Below are positions 44,806-54,087 of a DNA stretch of 64,000 nucleotides, piece after piece. The position numbers were made by a program, and so were the translations under genes. This DNA is from Sphingobium sp. WTD-1 (GTDB lineage: Bacteria > Pseudomonadota > Alphaproteobacteria > Sphingomonadales > Sphingomonadaceae), in contig NZ_CP119127.1 of assembly GCF_030128825.1 (NCBI RefSeq), forward strand, positions 230,001 through 294,000, written 5' to 3'. The notes below the pieces were generated by a model. The model ran no database searches, was not told the DNA's origin, and saw nothing but the letters and a program-made list of their open reading frames with translations. How positions within the stretch are numbered: position 1 is the first letter of the stretch; every line of letters starts with the position of its first letter.

Positions 44806-47241
44806 ATGTCCCAAGTCCTCGCGCCCAGCCGACCCCGGCACGGCCTGTCCCTCCGTCGCCTGCTGCTCGCCGGCGTCGCTATCGGCCTGCTGCCGAGCGC
44901 CGCTCATGCTGCCGACGAACCCGCCGCCGCGGCGCCTGCCCCGGCCCCCGAAGCCGCCGTCGATGAAGGCGATTATGGCGCGCCCATCCTGGTTACCGCC
45001 CGCCGCCGCGCCGAAAAGGCGCAGGACGTGCCGGTCGCGCTCAGCGTCGTCGGCGGCGACCTGTTCGAACAGCGCGGCGACTATACCCTCGCCGCCGTGC
45101 AGCAGGTCGCGCCCAGCCTCCAGCTGTTCAGCTTCAACCCCCGCAACACCAACATCAACATCCGCGGCCTCGGCTCCAACGTCGCGCTGACCAATGACGG
45201 CCTCGAAAATGGCGTCGGCGTCTATATCGACGATGTCTATTATGGCCGCGTCGGCGCCAGCCAGTTCGATCTGGTCGACCTCGAACGGATCGAGGTGCTG
45301 CGCGGGCCGCAGGGCACGCTGTTCGGCAAGAACACCACCGCCGGCGCGATCAACATCACCACCCGCCAGCCGAGCTTCGACTTCGGCGGTCAGGTGGAAG
45401 CGACGCTGGGCGATTATGGCTTCCGCCAGCTGCGCGGCACGGTCACCGGTGGCCTTACCGACTGGGCGGCGGTGCGCGTCAGCATCGCCGACACCCATCG
45501 CGACGGCTTCCTGACCAATGTCTATAACGGCAAGAAAGTCCATGATTACGACAATTTCACCGCGCGCGGCCAGCTGCTGCTGACCCAGGGTGAGGGCTTC
45601 AGCCTGCGCCTGATTGGCGACTATTCGAAACAGACGCTCAACTGCTGCGTCCGCCTGCCCAGCACCGTCTTCACCACCTATGATGACGGCAACACGATCG
45701 CGAACAATTTCAACATCCGCGCCGCCCGCGCCGGCTACACGCCGCTGCCGACCGATCCCTTCGCCCGCAAGGTCGATGTCGACGGCCAGTTCCAGGCGAA
45801 CATGAATCAGTGGGGCATTTCGGGCAAGGCCGACTGGGATGTCGGCCCGGTCACGCTCAGTTCCATCACCGCCTATCGCGCCTGGAACTGGTATCCGCGC
45901 AACGACAGCGACGCCACCTCGCTCTCGGTCAACACGCTCAACCATCAGGAAAATAACCAGCGCCAGTTCAGCCAGGAATTTCGCATCGCCTCCAACGGCG
46001 ATACCCGCCTCTCCTATGTGCTGGGCGCCTATTATTTCTGGCAGATCATCAACGGATCGGGCGCCGCCGGCTATGGCGTGGACGCGCCGCGCTGGCTCTT
46101 CCCCAATGCCGATCCGGTGGTCAGCAATGCGGCGGTCAACGGCTTCGTCGCCCGCTCCAGCTCCAACCCGGAGACGAAGAGCGCCGCGCTGTTCGGCCAG
46201 GCCAGCTACGCCATCATTCCCGACAGCCTCTCGCTGACGCTCGGCCTGCGCTACACGCATGAAAAGAAGCAGGGCAGCTACAGCCAGTGGTGGGCGGAGG
46301 GGAATGATTTCTCCGGCCTGACCGCGGCCCAGCGCACCGCCGCGATCGCGCTGCGCAACAGCCTCAACCCCGTCACCAGTTACTCGACCGGCTTCACCGA
46401 CAACAGCCTCTCGGGCCTCGCCACCCTGTCCTACAAGGTGACGCCGGACGTGCTTGTCTATGCCACCTATTCGCGCGGCAACAAGTCGGGCGGCCTCAAC
46501 CTCACCAACATCCCGGCCGGGGTCAGCCCCGATGTCGGCGGCGAGAAGGTCGACAATTACGAAGCCGGCGTGAAGAGCCAGTTCTGGGGCGGCAAGGCGA
46601 CGCTCAACGCCGCCGCCTTCTGGACCAACATCTTCGACTATCAGACCGCGATCACCGAACAGATTGTCGGCACCAACAGCACCCGCAATTATATCACCAA
46701 CATTCCCGAGGCGCGCGCCCGCGGCTTCGAGCTGGACGGTGCGCTGGCGCTCAGCCGCTATGTCAATCTCAACGCCTCGCTTGCCTATACCGACGCCTAT
46801 TATGTCGACTTCAAGAACGGCCCGACCCCGGTCGAGGCACTGAATCCGACCACCGGCGGTTCCCCCGTTACCGACCTTAGCGGCAAGCCGCTGTCGGGCG
46901 TGCCCGAATGGTCGTGGAGCGCGGGCGGCGACTTCGCCATTCCGCTCGGCACCACCAAATGGGGCGACGCCCAATTTTACGGCCGCGCCGACTATAGTTG
47001 GCGTTCCTCCTACTACACCGCCGTGTCGGACAGCCGCTACTCGCTGGTGCCCAGCTACGGCGTCGCCAATGCGCGCATCGGCGTGCGGCTGGACGATGGC
47101 CTGATCGACCTGTCGCTCTGGGCCAAGAACCTGTTCGACAAGGATTATGTCGACACGCTCTCGGTCGCGAACACCGGCCTCGTCACCGCCACCGTCGGCG
47201 ATCCCCGCACCATCGGCGTCACCCTGCGCAGCAAATTCTGA
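44806..47241 (+). CDS. TonB-dependent outer-membrane receptor
   Basis: 811 aa from ATG 44806. Signal peptide (SLRRLLLAGVAIGLLPSAAHA), then an Ala/Pro spacer and TonB-box-like APILVTARRR. The plug domain (about 70-180) has VPVALSVVGGDLFEQRG, NINIRGLGSN, GVGVYIDDVYYGR and LERIEVLRGPQGTLFGKNTTAGAINITTR. The 22-strand barrel ends in a terminal Phe (TLRSKF). First large gene of the sulfate-ester cluster, so it probably imports sulfate esters across the outer membrane. Longer upstream in-frame ORF reads through the leader and is rejected. Confidence 0.94.
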   Translation: MSQVLAPSRPRHGLSLRRLLLAGVAIGLLPSAAHAADEPAAAAPAPAPEAAVDEGDYGAPILVTARRRAEKAQDVPVALSVVGGDLFEQRGDYTLAAVQQVAPSLQLFSFNPRNTNINIRGLGSNVALTNDGLENGVGVYIDDVYYGRVGASQFDLVDLERIEVLRGPQGTLFGKNTTAGAINITTRQPSFDFGGQVEATLGDYGFRQLRGTVTGGLTDWAAVRVSIADTHRDGFLTNVYNGKKVHDYDNFTARGQLLLTQGEGFSLRLIGDYSKQTLNCCVRLPSTVFTTYDDGNTIANNFNIRAARAGYTPLPTDPFARKVDVDGQFQANMNQWGISGKADWDVGPVTLSSITAYRAWNWYPRNDSDATSLSVNTLNHQENNQRQFSQEFRIASNGDTRLSYVLGAYYFWQIINGSGAAGYGVDAPRWLFPNADPVVSNAAVNGFVARSSSNPETKSAALFGQASYAIIPDSLSLTLGLRYTHEKKQGSYSQWWAEGNDFSGLTAAQRTAAIALRNSLNPVTSYSTGFTDNSLSGLATLSYKVTPDVLVYATYSRGNKSGGLNLTNIPAGVSPDVGGEKVDNYEAGVKSQFWGGKATLNAAAFWTNIFDYQTAITEQIVGTNSTRNYITNIPEARARGFELDGALALSRYVNLNASLAYTDAYYVDFKNGPTPVEALNPTTGGSPVTDLSGKPLSGVPEWSWSAGGDFAIPLGTTKWGDAQFYGRADYSWRSSYYTAVSDSRYSLVPSYGVANARIGVRLDDGLIDLSLWAKNLFDKDYVDTLSVANTGLVTATVGDPRTIGVTLRSKF

Positions 47242-47263
47242 CCCCCAATACGGAGGCAAGATC

Positions 47264-48682
47264 ATGGCTACCCTTCCCTACGCAGACTATCTGGATGACC
47301 GGACCCGGCAACGGGCCCGGCCGGAAGAACCCGCCCGCGTCGGGGAGGGGGAACCCTCGCGCCTGCGCCTCACCGGCTTCGCCTCGATCGCGGTGCCAAT
47401 CGCCGGCGCCGGCCTGCCGCTCGCCTTGTTCGTGCCCCAGCTTTACGCCACCCAGTTCGGCCTCTCGCTCGCCACCATCGGCTTCATCTTCCTGCTGGGC
47501 CGCATCTGGGATGTCAGCGCCGATCCGCTGGTCGGCGCGCTCAGCGACCGCACCCGCAGCCGCTTTGGCCGGCGCCGCCCGTGGATCGCGGCCGGCGGCC
47601 TGCTGTTCGGCCTGTCCTCGGCACTGCTTTTCTTCCCGCCCGCCGCGCTGGTGACGCCCGCCTATCTCGGCGCCGCCCTCTTCTTCTTCTATCTCGGCTG
47701 GTCGATGATCGAGATACCGGCCTCCGCCTGGGCCGGCGAGCTGTCGCGCCATTATCATGGCCGCACCCGCGTCGTCAGCTATCAGGCACTGCTGCGCGCC
47801 ATCGGCCTGCTCGCCGTGCTGGTGCTGCCGACCATCCTCGACCAGGTCGAACCGGGCAATGGCACGCTGAAGCTCCAGCTGGTCGGCGGCTTCATCATCG
47901 CCACCCTCATCCCCAGCCTCGCCCTCACCCTCTTTTCCGTGCCCGAACCGCCGGTTCCCGCCACCCCGCCGGTCCGCCAGAGCTTCTGGCGCGCCACCAG
48001 CGTCATCTTCTCCGACCGGCTGCTGCTGCGTGTCCTCGCCTCCGACGCCGTCGTCACCGCCGGCCAGTCGATCCGCGCCAGCCTGATCGTCTTCTTCGCC
48101 GTCTGGTATATGGGCCTCCCCGCCTGGGCCAGCGGCCTCTATCTGCTCCAGTTCATCTTCGGCGTCGCCGCCGCGCCGATCTGGCTGCGCATCGGCACCC
48201 GCATCGGCAAGCGTCAGGCCGCGATCAGCGGCGAAATCGCCCAGGCGGCAATCAATATCGGCCTGCTCTTCGTCTTCCCCGGCGGCCTGCCGCTGCTCCT
48301 CGCCCTCACCATCGCCCAGGGGCTGACCCAGGGCTCCGGCAACCTCATGCTGCGCGCCATGGTCGCCGATGTGGCCGACGCCCACCGGCTGCGCACCGGC
48401 CATGACCGCACCGGCCTCTTCTTCTCGGTCTTCGCCCTCTCGGCCAAGCTCGGCCCGGCGATCGGCATCGGCATCGCCCTGCCGCTCATCGCCTGGCTCG
48501 GCTTTGCCGCCGGCCCGCACAACAGCCCGGCCGCGCTCGAAGGATTGAAGACCGTCTTCGCCCTCGGCCCGGCCCTGGCCCACATCATCGCCACCCTCAT
48601 CATCTGGCGCTTCCCGCTCGACGAAGCCGCCCATGCCGAAATCCGCCGCGCCCTCGACCAGCGCGACGCGATCCCCGCCTGA
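47264..48682 (+). CDS. MFS transporter of the glycoside/cation symporter type
   Basis: 472 aa from ATG 47264 (CGGAGG upstream), 22 bp after the receptor. Twelve hydrophobic segments; the MFS_2-type signature GRIWDVSADPLVGALSDRTRSRFGRRRPWI lies between helices 2 and 3, with EIPASAWAGELSRHYHGRTRVVSY later. Likely the inner-membrane partner of the receptor, taking up a sulfate ester or its product. Substrate assignment rests on gene context only. Confidence 0.92.
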   Translation: MATLPYADYLDDRTRQRARPEEPARVGEGEPSRLRLTGFASIAVPIAGAGLPLALFVPQLYATQFGLSLATIGFIFLLGRIWDVSADPLVGALSDRTRSRFGRRRPWIAAGGLLFGLSSALLFFPPAALVTPAYLGAALFFFYLGWSMIEIPASAWAGELSRHYHGRTRVVSYQALLRAIGLLAVLVLPTILDQVEPGNGTLKLQLVGGFIIATLIPSLALTLFSVPEPPVPATPPVRQSFWRATSVIFSDRLLLRVLASDAVVTAGQSIRASLIVFFAVWYMGLPAWASGLYLLQFIFGVAAAPIWLRIGTRIGKRQAAISGEIAQAAINIGLLFVFPGGLPLLLALTIAQGLTQGSGNLMLRAMVADVADAHRLRTGHDRTGLFFSVFALSAKLGPAIGIGIALPLIAWLGFAAGPHNSPAALEGLKTVFALGPALAHIIATLIIWRFPLDEAAHAEIRRALDQRDAIPA

Positions 48683-48713
48683 CCGTCCACGCATAAATTC
48701 AAGGAGACCTGCC

Positions 48714-49652
48714 ATGACCATCCTGACCCAGAGCTTCCTCAACGCCGCCGATGCCGACGGTCCGCTCGATGTCGTTCCCGTCGCCGGCCGCATCGGCGCG
48801 GAGATTCGCGGCATCGCGCTGGGCGGCGACCTTGACGACGCCACCATCGCCGCGATCCGCGCCGCCCTCGTCCGCCACAAGGTGATCTTCTTCCGCGCCC
48901 AGCATCATCTCGACGATGCCGGCCAGGAAGCCTTTGCCGAGCGTTTCGGCAAGCCCGTCGCCCACCCGACCGTCCCGGTCGTGCCGGGCTCCAAATATCT
49001 GCTGGAACTGGATTCGAAAGAAGGCCGCGCCGCATCGAGCTGGCACACCGACGTCACCTTCGTCCCTGCCTATCCCGAATCCTCGATCCTGCGCGCCATC
49101 GTCATCCCGCAGGCCGGCGGCGACACGCTCTGGGCCAATACGGCGGCCGCCTATGAGGAACTGCCCGAACCGCTGCGCCAGCTCGCCAACAGCCTGTGGG
49201 CGGTCCATTCCAACCTTTATGACTATGCCTCGGTCGTCACCAACGCGAATGAGGAAGCGGTGAAGCGCTATCGCGAAGTCTTCGCCTCGACGGTTTATGA
49301 AACCGAACATCCGCTGGTTCATGTCCACCCCGAAAGCGGCGAACGCTCGCTGATCCTGGGCCATTTCTTCAAGCAGTTCGTCGGCCTCAGCCAGGCCGAC
49401 AGCCAGCGCCTGTTCGCCACCTTCCAGGATGCCGTGACCCGGCCGGAAAACACCGTGCGCTGGCGCTGGCAGCCGGGCGACGTCGCCATCTGGGACAATC
49501 GCGCCACCCAGCATCGCGCCATTGCCGATTTCGGCACCCAGCATCGCCAGCTCCGCCGCGCCACCATCGCCGGCACCGTCCCCGTCTCGATCGACGGCCG
49601 CAACAGCCGCATCATCAAGAAGGAAGATGGCAAGATTGCCGAAGCCGCCTGA
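48714..49652 (+). CDS. atsK: AtsK-type alkylsulfatase (Fe(II)/2-oxoglutarate dioxygenase)
   Basis: 312 aa from ATG 48714 (AAGGAGA upstream). It is closer to Pseudomonas AtsK than to the two TfdA-like proteins in this window: LDVVPVAGRIGAEIRGIALGG, ALVRHKVIFFR, EPVAHPTVPVV-like KPVAHPTVPVVPG, and WANTAAAYEELPEPLRQLANSLWAVHSN. Iron ligands H111, D113 and H267; R282 for 2-oxoglutarate. AtsK hydroxylates the carbon next to the sulfate ester, giving an aldehyde and free sulfate. Fits sulfur scavenging with the neighbouring receptor and sulfatase. Confidence 0.92.
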   Translation: MTILTQSFLNAADADGPLDVVPVAGRIGAEIRGIALGGDLDDATIAAIRAALVRHKVIFFRAQHHLDDAGQEAFAERFGKPVAHPTVPVVPGSKYLLELDSKEGRAASSWHTDVTFVPAYPESSILRAIVIPQAGGDTLWANTAAAYEELPEPLRQLANSLWAVHSNLYDYASVVTNANEEAVKRYREVFASTVYETEHPLVHVHPESGERSLILGHFFKQFVGLSQADSQRLFATFQDAVTRPENTVRWRWQPGDVAIWDNRATQHRAIADFGTQHRQLRRATIAGTVPVSIDGRNSRIIKKEDGKIAEAA

Positions 49653-49699
49653 GCAGGGCTTGCCCACCCCCTTACCCTGACCCTGACCTTCGGCACACT

Positions 49700-49731
49700 G
49701 GGCCGCGTTCCATTCGGACGCGGCCCCTTTT
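49700..49731 (+). terminator. Rho-independent terminator between atsK and arylsulfatase
   Basis: GGGCCGCGT (49700-49708) and ACGCGGCCC (49718-49726) form an exact 9-bp stem, followed by CTTTT (49727-49731). It ends only 13 bp before the arylsulfatase ATG. Confidence 0.8.
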
Positions 49732-49744
49732 CACGGAAGACCCC

Positions 49745-51379
49745 ATGAAGCTCCGCACTGTCCTTGCCAGCCTGGCGCTGGCCACCGCCCTCACCACGCC
49801 CGCGGCGGCGCAGGAAAAGCGTCCCAATTTCCTGGTGATCGTCGCCGACGACCTGGGCTATTCCGATATCGGTGTCTTTGGCAGCGAGATATCCACACCC
49901 AATCTCGACCGGCTCGCTCTGTCGGGCGTGCGCCTGACCGGCTTCCACACCGCGCCCACCTGCTCGCCGACCCGCTCGATGCTGCTGTCGGGCACCGACA
50001 ATCATCGCGCCGGCCTTGGCACCATGGCGGAAATGCAGGCCCCCAATCAGATCGGCAAACCCGGCCATGAAGGCTATCTGCGCACCGACATCGCCGCCCT
50101 GCCCGAAGTCCTGACCGCCGGCGGCTATCGCACCCTCTTTTCGGGCAAATGGCATCTTGGCCTCACGCCCGAGCAGGATCCCCATGCCCGCGGTTTCCAG
50201 CACAGCTTCGCGCTGCTGCAGGGGGCAGGCAATCATTATGGCACCGACATTTCGGCCACGCCCAAGCCCGGCTTCACCACCTATCGCGAGGATGGCCGCA
50301 CGCTCGACAGCCTGCCCAGCGACTATTATTCCTCCGACGCCTTCGCCACCAAGCTGATCGACCAGATCAAGACGACGAAGGACGACAAGCCCTTCTTCGC
50401 CTATCTCGCCTTCACCGCGCCGCACTGGCCGCTGCAGGCCCCGTCCGAAACCATTGCCAAATATAAGGGCCGCTATGAGGCGGGCTATGAAGCGCTGCGC
50501 GCCGAGCGGCTCAAGAAGCAGGTCGCCCTCGGCCTGGTCCCGGCCAGCGCCGCGCAGCACCCCCTAGAAAACAGCAAGCCCTGGGCAGAGCTGACCCCAG
50601 ACGAGAAGAAGACCGCGTCGCGGACGATGGAAATCTATGCCGCGATGGTCGACCGGCTCGACCAGAATGTCGGCCGGGTGATCGATGCGCTCAAGGCCAG
50701 CGGCGAGTATGACAATACCGTCATCCTCTTCCTTGCCGACAATGGCGCCGAGGGGATGGACCTGGTCCATGCCCGCAATCCCCGCTTCCGCGCCCGCGCC
50801 GAAGCCGCCGACAACAGCTATGACAATCTGGGCAAGGACAGCAGCTATATCAGCTATGGCCCCGGCTGGGCGCAGGCGGCGACCACCCCCTCCTGGCTCT
50901 ACAAGGCGTTCGCGACCGAGGGCGGCACCCGCACCACCGCCTTTCTCTCCGGACCAGCGGTGAAGAAGCCCGGCAGCATCGCCCATGACTATCTCAATGT
51001 CATGGACGTCGCCCCCACCCTGATCGACCTGGCCGGCATCGCCCCGCCCAAGGGGACATTCCAGGGCCGCACCGTCCAGCCGATCCGCGGCACCAGCTGG
51101 GCGCCCTGGCTCGCCGGCACGGCGCCGACCGTCCATCCCGCCAGCGAGGCGATCGGCACCGAATTGTTCGGCTCGCGCGCATTGCGCCAGGGCGACTGGA
51201 AGATCACCGATGCCGGCGATGGCCAATGGCATCTGTTCAACATCGCCGCCGATCCGGGCGAAACCACCGACCTGTCCGCCCGCGAACCGGCGCGCCGGGC
51301 GGCGCTGGAAAAGGCGTGGGACGCCTATGCCAGCGATGTCGGCGTCGTCCTGCCCAACCCGCGCATCATGGTGGAATAA
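49745..51379 (+). CDS. Arylsulfatase (type I, formylglycine-dependent), secreted
   Basis: 544 aa with a signal peptide (MKLRTVLASLALATALTTPAAAQ), so periplasmic. Metal-binding DD (35-36) in VIVADDLGYSDIG, the formylglycine precursor Cys73 in CSPTR, GKWHLG, HWPL in FTAPHWPLQAP, and FLADNGAEGMDL. The CxPTR motif implies maturation by a sulfatase-modifying enzyme not present here. It hydrolyses aryl or other sulfate esters to sulfate. The terminator directly upstream means it needs readthrough or its own promoter. Confidence 0.95.
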   Translation: MKLRTVLASLALATALTTPAAAQEKRPNFLVIVADDLGYSDIGVFGSEISTPNLDRLALSGVRLTGFHTAPTCSPTRSMLLSGTDNHRAGLGTMAEMQAPNQIGKPGHEGYLRTDIAALPEVLTAGGYRTLFSGKWHLGLTPEQDPHARGFQHSFALLQGAGNHYGTDISATPKPGFTTYREDGRTLDSLPSDYYSSDAFATKLIDQIKTTKDDKPFFAYLAFTAPHWPLQAPSETIAKYKGRYEAGYEALRAERLKKQVALGLVPASAAQHPLENSKPWAELTPDEKKTASRTMEIYAAMVDRLDQNVGRVIDALKASGEYDNTVILFLADNGAEGMDLVHARNPRFRARAEAADNSYDNLGKDSSYISYGPGWAQAATTPSWLYKAFATEGGTRTTAFLSGPAVKKPGSIAHDYLNVMDVAPTLIDLAGIAPPKGTFQGRTVQPIRGTSWAPWLAGTAPTVHPASEAIGTELFGSRALRQGDWKITDAGDGQWHLFNIAADPGETTDLSAREPARRAALEKAWDAYASDVGVVLPNPRIMVE

Positions 51380-51390
51380 CCCGCGCATCA

Positions 51391-51419
51391 GGGGGATGGC
51401 ACGCCCATCCCCCTCTTCT
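51391..51419 (+). terminator. Hairpin after arylsulfatase gene
   Basis: GGGGGATGG (51391-51399) pairs exactly with CCATCCCCC (51405-51413) over a CACGC loop, followed by TCTTCT. It probably separates the sulfatase cluster from lptB. Confidence 0.55.
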
Positions 51420-51531
51420 CCATCGCATTTTCCCCTTGCCCCGGCGGCGATCCCATGCACAAAGCTTGCCAATTGCCGCAGGCGGACCCATGTCCGCCGC
51501 ACCCCGATTTGGCGGCGCAAGGATTGAAGTG

Positions 51532-52317
51532 ATGGACGATGTGACGATCCAGGACAGGGCCGCTTCGGCGCGACCGCTCGCCCCGCAGGAAGTGGGCGAA
51601 GGACTGTCCGTCATCTCGATCGCGAAAAGCTATGACAAGCGCGTCGTCCTGTCCGACGTGTCGCTGACGGTGGGCAAGGGCGAGGTCGTCGGCCTGCTCG
51701 GCCCCAACGGCGCGGGCAAGACGACCTGCTTCTATTCGGTCATGGGCCTCGTCCGTCCCGATCAGGGCCGCATCATCCTCGACGGCCAGGATATTACCGG
51801 CCTGCCCATGTATCGCCGCGCGATCCTGGGCTTGGGCTATCTGCCGCAGGAAACCTCGATCTTCCGCGGCCTGACCGTCGCCCAGAATATCGGCGCCGTG
51901 CTGGAAATGGCGGAGCCGGACAAGGCCGCACGCGCCGCCAAGCTGGAACAGCTGCTCGACGAATTCGGCCTCACGCGCCTGCGCGATTCCGCCGCCATGG
52001 CGCTGTCGGGCGGTGAACGACGCCGCTGCGAAATCGCCCGCGCGCTCGCCGCCGATCCCTCGATCGTGCTGCTCGACGAGCCGTTCGCCGGCATCGATCC
52101 GCTGTCGATCGCGGACATTCGCGATCTGGTGAAGCAGCTCAAGACGCGCGGCATCGGTGTGCTCATCACCGACCATAATGTGCGCGAGACACTGGAAATC
52201 GTCGACCGCGCCTGCATCATCTACAGCGGTCAGGTGCTGTTCGCCGGCAGCCCCACCGAACTGGTCGCCCATCCCGATGTTCGCCGCCTCTATCTGGGCG
52301 AGAATTTCCAGCTCTGA
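51532..52317 (+). CDS. lptB: LPS export ABC transporter ATP-binding protein LptB
   Basis: 261 aa from ATG 51532 (AAGGATTGAAG upstream; ATG 51490 is an in-frame alternative). ABC ATPase: Walker A GPNGAGKT (57-64), Q-loop LPQETSIFRGLTV, signature LSGGERRRCEIARAL, Walker B IVLLDEPFAGIDP, H-loop TDHNVRETL. LptB powers LPS transport with LptFG. It is followed by rpoN as usual, but the normally preceding lptC and lptA are absent here; the sulfatase gene takes their place. Confidence 0.95.
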   Translation: MDDVTIQDRAASARPLAPQEVGEGLSVISIAKSYDKRVVLSDVSLTVGKGEVVGLLGPNGAGKTTCFYSVMGLVRPDQGRIILDGQDITGLPMYRRAILGLGYLPQETSIFRGLTVAQNIGAVLEMAEPDKAARAAKLEQLLDEFGLTRLRDSAAMALSGGERRRCEIARALAADPSIVLLDEPFAGIDPLSIADIRDLVKQLKTRGIGVLITDHNVRETLEIVDRACIIYSGQVLFAGSPTELVAHPDVRRLYLGENFQL

Positions 52318-52362
52318 CATGATCGGCCGGCGCCCCCTCGCGGATGCAGGACGGCCCGGCTG

Positions 52363-53880
52363 ATGGCGCTCGGGCCACGCCTCGACATCCGCCAGAGCCA
52401 GTCTCTGGTGATGACGCCGCAGCTTCAGCAGGCGATCAAGCTGCTGGCGCTGTCCAATCTGGAGATCGAGGCGTTCGTCGCCGGCGAACTGGAAAAGAAC
52501 CCGCTGCTCGAACAGGGGACCGCCGATGACGGCGGCCGGGAAGGCAGCGGCATCGACCGCGAGGTGGAGGCGCCCACGCTGGCCGCCGAAACCGGCGCCA
52601 GCGACGATCTGATCGCCCAGGGGCTGGGCGGCGCCGACAGTCCACTCGACGTCGATCATGGCGTGGAAACCTTCATCGACGATGGCCCGGCCGACCGCAT
52701 GGCCGCCGGCAGCGGCTCAGGCTCGCTCGACATGCTGGGCGGCGGCAGCGGTTCGGGCGAAGCGGTCGATTTCGACAGTTTCGCCAATGCCGCGCCCAGC
52801 CTGCAGGAACATCTGATGGACCAGGCCCGCAGCACGCTGTCGGGCATGGACCTGCTGATCGCCACCCAGTTGATCGGCCAGATCAGCGAAGCGGGCTATC
52901 TGGAGGCCAATCTGCTCCAGACCGCCCATGGCCTGGGCGTGCCGCTCTTCACGGTCGAGGCGGTGCTCGAAGTTATCCACAGCTTCGATCCCACCGGCGT
53001 GGGTGCCCGCTCGCTCGCCGAATGCCTCGCCCTTCAGGCGAAGGAGGCGAACCGCTACGATCCCTGCATCCAGCGGCTGCTCGCCAATCTCGACCTGCTG
53101 GCCAAGGGCGCCCTGCCCCAGCTGCGCCGCATTTGCGGCGTGGATGAGGAGGATCTGGCCGACATGATCCGCGAACTGCGCGGCTATGATCCCAAGCCCG
53201 GCCTGCGCTTCGCCAGCGACAGCGCGACGCCGGTCACGCCCGACCTGTTCGTCAGCCGCACCCGCGAGGGCTGGGGCATAGAGGTCAACAGCGCCACCCT
53301 TCCGCGCGTGCTGGTCAACCGCACCTATTATGTCGAACTGGCCGGCGGCCCGCAGGACAAGGTGAGCAAGGCCTGGCTGGCCGACTGCCTCGCCAGCGCC
53401 AACTGGCTGGTGAAGGCGCTCGACCAGCGGCAAAAGACGATCATCAAGGTAGCGAGCGAGATCGTCCGCCAGCAGGAGGATTTCTTCCGCAACGGCGTCG
53501 CCTATCTGAAACCCCTGACCCTGCGCGCGGTCGCCGACGCGATCGAGATGCATGAATCGACCGTCAGCCGCGTCACCTCGAACAAATATCTCTCCTGCCC
53601 GCGCGGCCTCTACGAACTCAAATATTTCTTCACCAGCGGCGTCGCGGCGGCGGATGGCGACGGCGCCGTCTCGGCCGAAGCGGTCAAGAGCCATATCAAG
53701 GCACTGATCGGCGCGGAGGAGGCCCATGCCATCCTCTCCGACGATACGCTGGTCGACCTGCTGCGCGCCAAGGGCATGGACATCGCCCGCCGCACCGTCG
53801 CCAAATATCGCGAGTCCATGGGCATCGGCTCCTCGGTCCAGCGCCGCCGGCAAAAGGCGCTCAAGGGCAAGGCAGCCTGA
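52363..53880 (+). CDS. rpoN: RNA polymerase sigma-54 factor (RpoN)
   Basis: 505 aa. Region I: RLDIRQSQSLVMTPQLQQAIKLLALSNLEIEAFVAGELEKNPLLE. Acidic Region II is about residues 50-140. The core-binding domain is about 145-330 and the HTH is in VADAIEMHESTVSRVTSNKYLSCPRGLYELKYFF. The RpoN box reads ARRTVAKYRESMGI, one residue pattern shared by the family. It directs transcription from -24/-12 promoters. Gap to lptB is 45 bp. Confidence 0.97.
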   Translation: MALGPRLDIRQSQSLVMTPQLQQAIKLLALSNLEIEAFVAGELEKNPLLEQGTADDGGREGSGIDREVEAPTLAAETGASDDLIAQGLGGADSPLDVDHGVETFIDDGPADRMAAGSGSGSLDMLGGGSGSGEAVDFDSFANAAPSLQEHLMDQARSTLSGMDLLIATQLIGQISEAGYLEANLLQTAHGLGVPLFTVEAVLEVIHSFDPTGVGARSLAECLALQAKEANRYDPCIQRLLANLDLLAKGALPQLRRICGVDEEDLADMIRELRGYDPKPGLRFASDSATPVTPDLFVSRTREGWGIEVNSATLPRVLVNRTYYVELAGGPQDKVSKAWLADCLASANWLVKALDQRQKTIIKVASEIVRQQEDFFRNGVAYLKPLTLRAVADAIEMHESTVSRVTSNKYLSCPRGLYELKYFFTSGVAAADGDGAVSAEAVKSHIKALIGAEEAHAILSDDTLVDLLRAKGMDIARRTVAKYRESMGIGSSVQRRRQKALKGKAA

Positions 53881-54087
53881 GCCTGTCCTACAGCGGCCCT
53901 TTCCCCTATCATCGGCGTCGGTGACGGCCCACTTTCCGATAGGATCAGGCCAGCGCAAGATAATGTCACAATGTGCGGGAAATATGCGAAGTTAAGCGGA
54001 GCAAATCCTATTTCGCCGCCTTGACCCCGGCCACCGCGGCGGCAAAAGCGGCGGCGCCAATCATCAGATCAAGGATCGCCCGCCGCC
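53881..54087. other. 207-bp intergenic gap after rpoN
   Basis: I see no convincing gene. The raiA/hpf and ptsN genes that often follow rpoN are absent. A short imperfect repeat TATCATCGGCGTCGG ... CCGATA (53909-53942) could be a weak terminator. Confidence 0.4.

Noticed and set aside
44719..47265. 848-aa minus-strand ORF across the TonB receptor gene
   Set aside because: Antisense shadow with no domain features; the plus strand has a full receptor with signal peptide and terminal Phe.
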